DNA of 64,000 bases from DTU052 sp050951725 (GTDB taxonomy: Bacteria > Bacillota > Syntrophomonadia > Syntrophomonadales > DTU052). The stretch spans positions 57,679-121,678 of the forward strand of contig JBMNJO010000020.1 of assembly GCA_050951725.1 (NCBI GenBank), written 5' to 3'. The notes beneath the pieces were generated by a model. It was given only the letters and a program-made list of their open reading frames with translations. It was not told the DNA's origin and made no database searches. The position numbers and the translations under genes are program-made. This document shows, one piece after another, positions 55,106-64,000 of this stretch (position 1 is its first letter; each line of letters opens with the position of its first letter).

Positions 55106-57205
55106 ATGCTGAGTCATAAGTCCTTGAATCCCCGACAGCTGCTGGATCTGTTGTTAGAAAACCCGTATATGTTTTTTGTTGGTGTTGACAAGAACGGCTT
55201 GATTATGCTGGTTAGCCGTACCCTGCTGAATATGTTGGATCTGACCGAAGATGAGGTGCTCGGCCACTATGTAGGTGATATCATTCCGGAAGCGAAGCTT
55301 TCAGAGGTTCTGGAAACCGGGCGGATCGATGAAGCGGACGTATGTGTTATAAACGGAAATGAGATGATCGTTACCCGGGTTCCTATTTTGGGAGAGGACG
55401 GAATTATCGGGGCCATTGCCTCCAGCGTGTTCCTGGACACCTCCCGCATAAAAGCTGTATTAAAACAGCTGAATGAGCGATTTGACACCATGATAAACCA
55501 GATCGTTGAGAGCCCAACCATGGGTTATGTGGTCATCAACCAGGATGCCGAGGTGACCTATGTAAATCAGACCTACCTGGATATCGTGGGGGTGAAGGCC
55601 GAAGACCTGATCGGTAAGAAGATCCAGGATGTGGTCCCCCAGTCCAAGATGCCGCGGATACTGGAAACGGGAAAGATTGAGGAGATCGATCTGTGGTCAG
55701 TCAATGGCTATAACATGTTTGTCAGCCGGTTACCCATCCTGAGGAATGGCAAGGTTATTGGGGCCATTGGGTATACCCTGACCCTGGAGTTGTCGGTTCC
55801 CAAATTCCTGGTCAGCAAACTGCAGGAGACGGACAGTCAGTTTAATGCCATTTTCGAAGGATTGATTGAGAATCCAAATACCGCTTATATTATCGTCGAT
55901 AAAGATGGCTATATTACAGTAATGAACAAGACCTTCCTGGATATGATTGGCAGGAGAAGGGTTGACGTGATCGGTAAACACGTTCTGGAAGTCCTCCCTC
56001 ATTCAAAGCTCATGGAGACCCTGAGCACAGGTCGGATGGACAGTGCTGATATCTGGCCTATTGTTAAAGGACGGGACATACTGATCAACCGGATCCCCAT
56101 TTGGCAAAACGGGCAGATTATCGGAGCTATTGGTCACAGCATGGTCCTGGATATGTCGGGAGCGAAGATGCTGATGAAGAGACTGCAGGAAACCCAGAAG
56201 GAGTTAAGCGTATACAAGGATGAGGTGAATACAATCTACCAGGCCCGTTGGCGTTTCGAGGATCTGATTGGCCGCAGCGCTGAATTTGTCACCGTCAAGG
56301 CCGTGGCCAGACAACTTGCTCAGACCTCATCCACCGTGTTAATTACCGGCGAGAGCGGTACCGGTAAAGAACTGTTTGCCCAGGCCATTCATAATGCCAG
56401 CAGTCGTCGCACCGGTCCTTTTATCAGGATAAACTGCGTAACCCTGCCGGAAAACCTCCTGGAATCAGAGTTGTTTGGCTATGAAGACGGGGCTTTCACC
56501 GGGGCTAAAAAAGGAGGGAAACCCGGTAAATTCGAACTGGCCCGGGGCGGGACCGTCTTTTTGGACGAGATCGGGGACATGCCCATGAATATGCAGACCA
56601 AACTGCTGTCAGTCTTGCAGGAACGGGTAATTGAACGCGTTGGCGGAACCAAGCCAATTGACATCAATGTGCGGGTTATCGCGGCTACCAACCGGAACCT
56701 GGAGGAGATGGTGGCCAATCATGAGTTCAGGGAGGACCTTTACTACCGGCTGAATGTGGTTAGGCTGCAAATCCCTCCCTTACGTAAACGTATTGAAGAC
56801 CTGCCAGTGCTGGCAGCAGAACTGATACCCAGGATAAACGAGAAACTGGGGACCCGGGTGGACCGGATCTCAAAACCAGCCTTGGAGATCCTGCGCAGTT
56901 ACTCCTGGCCGGGCAATGTCCGGGAACTGGAAAACATGCTGGAAAGGGCTATCAACCTGGCCCATATAAGATCGGCGGACTGCATTGAAGCAGGTGATTT
57001 TCCGAGCCTGTCAGACAATGAAGCCCCAATTACGGTAGATGTTGATTCACCCCGCACCCTCACTGAGGTAATGGACGAGGTGGAGAGGAATATGATCGTT
57101 AAAGCCCTGGAAGAGACGGGCTACAATAAAACAAAGACCGCTCAGGTACTGGGCATCCACAGCTCCGCCCTTTACCGCAAGCTGAGCAAATACGGACTGA
57201 ACTAA
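55106..57205 (+). CDS. PAS-domain sigma-54-dependent activator (module 2)
   Basis: A 699-residue paralogue of the activator at 47421, with the same three PAS repeats, Walker A GESGTGKE (about 415), GAFTGA (about 462) and C-terminal Fis helix-turn-helix. The AAA+ part is nearly identical between the two while the PAS repeats differ more, so they may sense different ligands but act on similar promoters. ATG 55106 has GAGAGGTGAT upstream, as in the paralogue; the in-frame GTG at 55091 precedes that site. It is divergent from operon 2. Confidence 0.94.
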   Translation: MLSHKSLNPRQLLDLLLENPYMFFVGVDKNGLIMLVSRTLLNMLDLTEDEVLGHYVGDIIPEAKLSEVLETGRIDEADVCVINGNEMIVTRVPILGEDGIIGAIASSVFLDTSRIKAVLKQLNERFDTMINQIVESPTMGYVVINQDAEVTYVNQTYLDIVGVKAEDLIGKKIQDVVPQSKMPRILETGKIEEIDLWSVNGYNMFVSRLPILRNGKVIGAIGYTLTLELSVPKFLVSKLQETDSQFNAIFEGLIENPNTAYIIVDKDGYITVMNKTFLDMIGRRRVDVIGKHVLEVLPHSKLMETLSTGRMDSADIWPIVKGRDILINRIPIWQNGQIIGAIGHSMVLDMSGAKMLMKRLQETQKELSVYKDEVNTIYQARWRFEDLIGRSAEFVTVKAVARQLAQTSSTVLITGESGTGKELFAQAIHNASSRRTGPFIRINCVTLPENLLESELFGYEDGAFTGAKKGGKPGKFELARGGTVFLDEIGDMPMNMQTKLLSVLQERVIERVGGTKPIDINVRVIAATNRNLEEMVANHEFREDLYYRLNVVRLQIPPLRKRIEDLPVLAAELIPRINEKLGTRVDRISKPALEILRSYSWPGNVRELENMLERAINLAHIRSADCIEAGDFPSLSDNEAPITVDVDSPRTLTEVMDEVERNMIVKALEETGYNKTKTAQVLGIHSSALYRKLSKYGLN

Positions 57206-57216
57206 TTGGGGACGCA

Positions 57217-57243
57217 GGTGGGGACGGTTCAACCGTCCCCACC
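57217..57243. repeat. Perfect palindrome with GGGGACGGTT core
   Basis: GGTGGGGACGGTT, a central C, then AACCGTCCCCACC. It shares the GGGGACGGTTC core that is split by the group II intron at 5308/5309, so it would be an unoccupied target of the same kind. It lies just after the activator stop codon. Confidence 0.8.
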
Positions 57244-57261
57244 TTGCCTCCCACAGAAAGT

Positions 57262-57288
57262 GCATCGTGGGGACTGTCCCCGTGATGC
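57262..57288. repeat. REP-like palindrome (GCATCA-arm type)
   Basis: Arms GCATCGTGGGGAC and GTCCCCGTGATGC around a T, with one mismatch (G opposite G-T type). It sits between the convergent activator and giant surface-protein genes. Confidence 0.78.
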
Positions 57289-57301
57289 AAGCCGCTTGAT
57301 C

Positions 57302-60300
57302 TTATATCTGCAGGCAGCTCTTGGCGTAGACCTTGGCACTGGCACTCATTTTCGGTTTTACTGCCTCGGTTATATCCTTGGCCAGGTCTTTAATATCGCC
57401 GCCTACGGATGCATGGTTGGGACTCCATTCTCCTTTCAGGAAATCATAGGTCGCTGACTGGGAGACCGGTCCCAGGCTTAATCCACCGGTAAAGCTGAGG
57501 CTGCCGCAGTCATCAAGGCTCAACTCGCCGCTGGGTCCGATCCCGGCAAAGGTGAATCCCGCCGCGACGCCCACGCTGTTGCCCGAACTGGCCAGACCGC
57601 CGAAAGGAGATACCTCCACTGATGTTCCGATACCAAAACCGACCTCGGCACAGAGCGACACTCCTTCACCGGTAATACATAACTGGCCGCCGCCCCCGAT
57701 ACCTTTGTAAATGGAACCGCCGATACAGAACAGGCCCGATGGGTCACGCAGGTTAACCGGGTTATTGCTCACGTAGACGTAGAGGTTACCCTGGCGGCCG
57801 TTAAAGAGCACCGGATCACGAGCCGTCCAGCGCCCGGCCACCGGGTCATAATCCCGCATTCCGAAGTGGACCAGTTCGGTATCCGGGTCCGATATCCCGC
57901 CGGCATAGCCGATGGGGAGCCTGAAACTCGGGTTACTGTCGGAGAGCAGTCTGCCAAAGCTGTCGTATTCCATGACTTTTACTGCCTGGCCGTCCGCATC
58001 GGTAATAACCCGGGGGGTACCCTGCTGATCGGCAGCAACATAGTACCAGTCATCACCCTGATTGATGGCGATCAGGCAGTCAGTTTCATCATAGTAGTAC
58101 TGGCTCAAGTTGCCGGAACCATCCCTACAGGCCGTTACCTGGAAGGGTTCACCGGGGTTGCCGTACAGGTATTGCTCACTTAAGTCCGGCGAGGTGCGAC
58201 TTACGCGCCGACCCAAACCATCATAGGTGTAGGTGACCTTCGTGCCGTTTTCCAGTGTCGCTTGCTGCAGTTCACCTTGCGCAGTGTAGCTGAATGTGTC
58301 ACTGTCTCTCTGGGTCAGGTAACCGTCAGCATCAAACTGGTAAATCGCACCGTTAAGAGCGGTTAAACGGTCCTGGGTGTCGTACCGGGCACCGTAAGAC
58401 TCCCGGTTGCCATTGACATCATAGGTGTATGACTCTGGCGTGCTGCCACCGGTCACGCCCGTCAGCTGTTTGTTAAGGTCATAGGTATACGTTAGCAGCT
58501 TGGATGAGCCGGCGGCTGTTTCCCGCTTGGTCTTGATAAGCCCTGCCTGGTCATAAGTGAGCTCCAGGTTATAGACCTGCTGGTCGTTAACCGTGGTGGT
58601 GCGGGTCTGGAGCCGGCCCAGGCTGTCATAGGTATTGGCGGTATTCATCACTCCATCGCTGACCAGGGCAGGCTGGCCTGACATAGCATCTCGGGTGATG
58701 CCAAAAGTACCGTACCTAGTCAGGAAGCCGTCGAGGTCGTAAGCCAGGGCAACTGGACTCCCGTCCAATACCAAATTAACCAGGTTGAAGTCGTTGTCAT
58801 AACCGTAGCCATAGGTATACCGGCCGTAGACAGCATCACTGACGGTCAGCTGAGTTAGTAGTGATCCATCGTGTGCCAAGTCGTAGTTAACCCCATCAGG
58901 ATTACGCTGAATGCTGGCAATACGCCCGGTAGTGTCACTGTAGCCAAAGATCGAACTGACCATATCGTAGGTGAGGCCGGTGATGCGGCCATTCTCACTG
59001 CTAAAGCTGACGGTGCGCCCGCTGGGCAGGGTCAGCTGGGTCAGTGCCCGGTCCTGATCGTAACTCTTCTCGTAGCTGCCGTTGTTCGGCGGCGAGTAAC
59101 TGGCGGGCAGATCGATTTCGGTGTAGTCCAGCTGGTGAGTAACTCCGCTGGGCATGGTAACCCCGGAGAGGTTGCCGTTGGCATCGTAGGCAAAATCATA
59201 GGTCTGTCCGCCGGGCATGATGGTTCTGGTGAGCAGGTCAGCCTCATTATAAACGTACTGGAACCTGCTTCCGGAGGCATCTTCCAGGCTGGTCAGCCGG
59301 TGCTGGTTATCATAGGTGTAGGTTAAACTCAGATTACTTTGTTTAACCTCCTGCAGATGCCCTTTTTCATCATAGGAATAGCTGACTGGTTCCAGGTTGC
59401 CCACGGTTTCTCTGATGAGACGGCCATGCCAGTCCAAAACGCTGACCGCCAGCCTTCCCTCCGGTGTTGCTCCGGTCACCGTAACCGTTTGGGCTTCCCG
59501 GTTGATGGTGTACGTGTAAGTGTACTGTTTTCCGTTGTAGTTTATGGTATCCGTCATTTCGGTGATGCTGAACGGATCATCGGGGTCATCCATGGTAAGC
59601 GTACGTTCGCGGGTGACCGTTGACTTTAGTCCCGCCGGGGTGGTGACAGTGAATTCCCGGACAATAGGAGATCTGATCCCCAATCCCGGACGCGGGTCCG
59701 GTCCCTTTACCATGGTCGCTACCGTGCCGTCCGGATAGGTGACCCGGCGGAGGCCATCAGCCATGATCTCGGTGGTCATAACTGCGCCCGCGGGATCGGT
59801 ATCCACCCGTCGCATGCCGGTTGGTAGGGGTTCAACCCGGTAGGTTGACTGCCTTCCTCCGGCGGTGGTGACCCTCACTTCATACCCGTTGTCCAGCTGA
59901 ATTTGAGTTAACTCGGTATACCCGGTATTGGCGGGGCCTTCATCCCTGATCAGCAGTCCCAGGTCATCATAAGTAAAACGGTGTACGTTACCTTTATGGT
60001 CACTGAAGGTCTTTAAGAGCCCCTCACCGGTATAGGTCAGGGTTTTTTCTTTGGCCAGCGGACAGGCAATCGTGGAAAGGTAGCCCTCCTCGTTGACCTG
60101 CAGAGTGGTTGTCTGGCCGCCGGGCGCGATGATAGCGGTGGGATGGCCCTGTTCGTCGCGTTCAATCCGGGTCAGATTGGTAAAGGCATCCTCGATACTG
60201 ATCAGCCGGCCCTGTTCGTCATAGGTGAAACTGAAAATATCACTGCCGGTTATCGCATTAACCGTACGTTTATGCCGGCCGGATTCATCAAAGATATATA

Positions 60301-61930
60301 GCTCGCTGCCATCTTCAGAAGGTATTATCAGGTCAAGATCAATTGAACCCGGTAGTGGTTGGACCAGACCGCGGATACAATTGTTCAGAGGCTGAGCGAT
60401 ATAAAGACTGCCATCCGGACCCACTGCCACTCCCATCGGATTACTGATCTGAGCCTCCGTGGGCAGGGCACCATCGCCAGTGTAACCTGCGGTTCCATTG
60501 CCGGCCACGGTGGTGATTATGCCGCCGGCACTAACCTGTCGAATACAGTGATTCTCGGTGTCCGCGATATAAAGCCGGCCATCCAGGCCTACGGTAACAT
60601 CTTCCGGCATATTAAGCTGGGCCTTAGTGGCCAAGCCGCCGTCACCCTGGTAACCATGGAAACCAGTACCCGCAACGGTGGTGATAATACCATCGGTGCC
60701 CACTCGCCGAATGCGGTGGTTAATAGTGTCGGCAATATAGAGACAGCCATCGGAACCGATAGCAATCCCCCGCGGAAGATTAAGTTGGGCCTTGGTGGCC
60801 GGACCGCCATCACCACTGAAACCACGAGGTCCAATGCCGGCCACGGTGGTGATTATGCCATTGGGACTAACCCGGCGGATGCGGCTATTTTCGGTATCAG
60901 CGATATAAAGACTGCCGTCCGGACCTACCGCAACATCACTGGGTGAATTAAGAGACGCGTCCACGGCGGGCTTCCCGTCTCCGCTGTGCCGGTAGGAACC
61001 GTCACCAGCCACGGTGGTGATAATGCCATTCCGGTCAATCCGGCGGATGCGGTGGTTCCCGGTATCAGCAATGTAGATGCTGCCGTCCGGACCCACGGCA
61101 ATTCCACCAGGCAGATTAAGCTCCGCCTCCAGAGCCGGCCCGCCATCCCCGCTGAAGCCACCGTAACCATCCTCATCGGAACCGATTCCGGCCACCGTGG
61201 TAATAACGCCATCCGGGCCGACCCGGCGGATAAGACAGTTAGCGGTGTCCGATATATAGATGCTGCCATCCGGGCCGATCGCAATATCCCGGGGAATATT
61301 GAGCATGGCCTCGGTAGCCGCTCCTCCGTCACCGCCCCTGCCTTTCGGGCCGGTGCCCGCTACGGTACTGATCATCAGATGGCCGCCAGAGACCTCTCTG
61401 CTGGTTCCATTACCGAGGTTGAGCACCTGATTGACATTATCGTAGGAGTGATGCACATCCAGGGACCAGCCTCCAATCCCCACCGGGGTGTTGTTCCAGA
61501 ATGTCAGGTTGCCGTCCCATTCCTGCCACACGGTGGCTTCCACCGCTTGCGCGTTTGACGACCAGCCTTCTGCCGTTCGGTTCACATACTCACCAAAACT
61601 TGCGTCCAGCGGAGCCGGATTAAGGTAAATGGCAGGATAAACGTAACCGACCCGGACGTGGATCGGGGCACCTCCCTGAACCGGGCGGCCATAGGCATCC
61701 TTGCCGTCCCAGGTGAATATAAAGTTCTGATTCGGCAGGCAGGCAAAGCTTTTGGTAAATAGCTGGCCTGCTACAGTAACCTCTAAGTCAATCCGCTTGA
61801 GATCCTTATGAAGCTCATCAGAGCTGCTGATAGGGATATAAACAGACCGGGTGTTTTTGTTGCCTGCTAACCGGCTGCTCCGGTAGTTCAGGGTAAAAGA
61901 AGTTCCATATACTTTGGCGGTCTCGCCCAA
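57302..61930 (-). pseudogene. RHS/NHL-repeat giant surface protein, 3' part of a frameshifted gene
   Basis: The open frame gives 1542 residues, continuing in frame upstream to about 61973. Order: a beta-rich segment, six NHL repeats of the type IAVGPDGSIYIADTGNHRIR (about residues 190-530), a long array of RHS/YD repeats, and the RHS core HFGMRDYDPVAGRWTARDP at about 1350-1370. A unique 140-residue glycine-rich tail follows. RHS proteins form a hollow shell around a C-terminal toxin or adhesin and are exported. The reading frame is separated from its N-terminal part (62132-64000) by two single-base frameshifts. No immunity-like gene follows the tail. Confidence 0.85.
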
Positions 61931-61972
61931 TACCTGGTTTTGATACTCAATAATCGAGCCTGCTCCGGTACA

Positions 61973-62146
61973 GGGGTTGTCAAATGGTTAATCCTCGGAT
62001 AAGGCAGATTGGGCCGGTCCGCGTCAAGCGGCGGCCCATATGGCCAGTTGCAGTCCCAGGGGCTGAAGTGGGTGATGGGTACCCGCCACAGTTCCTGTCC
62101 CTCGGGGTACAAGACCGCCAGTTTCTGACGCTCAGCGCTTGGTTAT
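61973..62146 (-). other. Frameshifted linker segment of the giant gene
   Basis: Between the two open parts, a third frame encodes SAERQKLAVLYPEGQELWRV and PITHFSPWDCNWPYGPPLDA, a conserved linker of RHS/NHL surface proteins. Removing one A in the ATAACC stretch (62141-62146) joins it to the upstream part, and adding one C in the C-run at 61973-61976 joins it to the downstream part. The net shift is zero. Confidence 0.75.
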
Positions 62147-64000
62147 GCCCAAGGCCTTGAGTGCTTCAGAATCCGCTGCCTTTCCGCTGCCATCGAGGTC
62201 GAGTTCCGCCAGGTTTTCCTCATTGACACTGAGTATCTTGATAACCCGGCCGTTTTGCGACGCAACCCAGGCCGCTTTATCGTAGTCGTAATAGCCCATG
62301 GGGACAATGCCCCCCACTGGGGCACCAATAATGTTTTCCACATAGTGAATGACCGGTTGGTTGAAACTGACGCTGGTCGCTCCAGCCGCTACCGCTTCAT
62401 CGACACTGTACTCGACACAGTAGGTATAACCCACATTGGCAGGCAGCTCAGCAGGCATGGCCTGAGGTCCATTAGCACCGACGGTGTACTCGGTTGCCCG
62501 CAGGTTTACGGTGCCCAGAGCTTGCCTGCTGCCATCAGGCAATATCATTTCTGCCTCAGCCCCAGACGGGATGAGCAGAGTAGCCTGCCGGGCACCTCTA
62601 TCATCGGTGACCAGGCTGCCCCTGGCTTCCTGCATGGTTTCCGTGCCACCAAGGTTTACAAGAGTGGCTTGGTTGTCATAAGGGATGAGCACTACATCCG
62701 GCAGCAGGGTATAGTCCTGCCAGGGTACGGTGACCTGGCGCTGCGCGGTAATGAAAGTATCCTTTTCGTAGCGCACGGTAAGCAGCCCGCCGCCGTTAAC
62801 AGCCATATCAAACTGGCCGTCTTCGCGGCTTAGGGTGCTGCCGAATTCGGGATGACCCACTACGGTGATTTTCACACCCGCCAGCGGAGTGCCCTCACGG
62901 GTCAAGACCTTGCCCCGGATTACTGCCGCCCGCTGTTCCTCGATGGTACCCTCTGCCATACCGGTTTGGACAGCATTTTCTCCGGTATAGAGGAAAGACG
63001 TAGAATCAAAGAGGTTGGTGGCTACCGTGAGATCATTTTCCGGAGCCGAAAGCATACCGGTGTTATTGGTGACTGCTTGATCGGCAAATGATTGAGCATT
63101 GTTTCCCGCCTCATCGCGGAGCGGGTTGGCTCCCGTGGTATAGCTTAGAGTAACGACGTCTTTGGCCTTGACCGCTTCTGCCAGGGTGAGGGTAACTTTA
63201 GTCCCTGATATTGCCACCCCGGACAGGGTTGCTTCAGCGCCGTTCACCTTAACGGTGAAGTCGGTCTTTTGCGGGGTGGAGGCAGCGTCAAGGTTCTCGT
63301 TGAATACCACCACCAGGGAATTGCCGTTAACCGAAACACTGCTGATTTCCGGTGCGGTGGTATCACCGGGGTCCGGAACGGCCTCGGTCGTTACCTCGAC
63401 TTTAACGGCATTCGTTTGCAGGTTGGGCACCGCGTCTTCTGCGACCACATATATATCGTAAGAAGTGGCGGCGTCTAACCCGCCGATGTTAACACTCTTT
63501 TCGGTATCGGCCTGCAGAGCGGTGCTGTTGCTCTTTACGGCCGGGTTGCCATTGCTGTCGGTGCCGCTTTTAACCTGGGCGGCAGTCGGAGCAGGGGAGT
63601 TATCGGCCAGTACCACGTAATAGGCAGTGCCGTTTTCGCCGGCCTTCAGCAGAAGGTTGAACCCGTTTTGGGTTATGCCAGACGTATCAGGATAACCTTG
63701 TGCCCATACCGGTGCGGTGGTATCACCGGGGTCCGGAAGGGCGTCGGTCGTTACCTTGACTTTAACCGCATTCTTTTGCAGGTTGGGTACGGCATCTTCT
63801 GCGACTACATAGACATCGTAAGAAGTGGCGGCGTCTAACCCGCTGATGCTAACACTTCTTTCGGTATTGGCTTGCAGAACGGTGCTGCCACTTTTTACGG
63901 CCGGGTTGCCGTTGCTGTCGGTGCCGCTTTTAACCTGGGCAGCGGTCGGAGCAGGGGAGTTATCGGCCAGTACCACGTAATAGGCAGTGCCGTTTTCGCT
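62132..64000 (-). pseudogene. N-terminal part of the giant surface protein, beyond window edge
   Basis: The frame is open to the window edge, so the true start lies outside. Visible order from the N terminus: tandem 120-residue fibronectin-III-like units (GENGTAYYVVLADNSPAP... ending in VTT), and an Ig-like SwmB-type domain (NSLVVVFNENLDAASTPQKT). A carboxypeptidase-regulatory-like domain follows (VIRGKVLTREGTPLAGVKIT), then a region ending DLDGSGKAADSEALKALGI that runs into the frameshift at about 62141. All these modules are typical of secreted cell-surface proteins. The stop at 62132 comes only from the frameshift. Confidence 0.8.
63351..64000. repeat. 360-base tandem repeat encoding Fn3-like units
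   Basis: The block starting GGTGCGGTGG at 63351 recurs at 63711 with a period of 360 bases (120 codons) and high DNA identity. The second copy runs to the window edge, so more copies may follow outside. Confidence 0.85.

Noticed and set aside
59000..61600. Rightward frames opposite the RHS/NHL gene
   Set aside because: They are antisense reflections of the repetitive NHL and RHS coding sequence.

Overview
The window looks like chromosome from a Gram-positive, syntrophic fatty-acid-oxidising anaerobe, most like the Syntrophomonadaceae (Firmicutes/Clostridia). The evidence is the gene content, because no rRNA or taxonomic marker is present. There are three AMP-forming acyl-CoA ligases, four acetyl-CoA hydrolase/transferase-family CoA transferases, one CaiB/BaiF-family CoA transferase, three acyl-CoA dehydrogenases, two thiolases, a 3-hydroxyacyl-CoA dehydrogenase and a crotonase. 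There is also a sodium-pump type biotin decarboxylase (carboxyltransferase, beta subunit, small gamma-like protein, biotin carrier), two NhaD-like antiporters and a biotin ligase. Strong AGGAGG-type ribosome binding sites and frequent TTG/GTG starts fit Clostridia.

Layout. 1-5.3 kb: topB (cut by the window edge), typA, a GyrI-like protein and a CoA transferase. 5.3-7.3 kb: a complete group II intron inserted inside a palindrome. 7.5-13 kb: acyl-CoA ligase, PLP enzyme, membrane-anchored DUF protein and crotonase. 13-15 kb: a structured leader RNA, a 47-residue membrane protein and an NhaD-like antiporter. 15-27.7 kb: housekeeping and accessory genes (SEC-C protein, Fe-alcohol dehydrogenase, broken YgjP-like metalloprotease, PadR module, AIR-synthase-like protein, second acyl-CoA ligase, SDR, nitroreductase, rhodanese lipoprotein) and a 5'-truncated intron copy. 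27.7-41.4 kb: third ligase, YedK/HMCES, CoA transferase, the divergent decarboxylase locus, second NhaD, birA, a TetR regulator and a CaiB-type CoA transferase.

41.9-57.2 kb holds two paralogous beta-oxidation modules. Each is a leftward operon with a divergently transcribed PAS-PAS-PAS-AAA+-Fis sigma-54 activator at its head. Module 1 is hbd, CoA transferase, thiolase, acyl-CoA dehydrogenase; module 2 is acyl-CoA dehydrogenase, thiolase, CoA transferase, acyl-CoA dehydrogenase. The two CoA-transferase genes are almost identical in DNA over about 1.45 kb. Exact -24/-12 sigma-54 promoters precede both operons and also two of the distant acyl-CoA ligase genes, which points to one sigma-54 regulon for acid activation and beta-oxidation. 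57.3-64 kb is one very large surface protein gene (Fn3-like repeats, Ig-like and carboxypeptidase-like domains, NHL repeats, RHS repeats), interrupted by two single-base frameshifts and running off the right edge.

A family of short palindromes built on GGGGAC(A/T/G)GT(C/T)CC, often with GCATCA-type arms, is scattered between genes. Both intron copies sit at the same position within this motif. No tRNA, rRNA or CRISPR array was recognised.
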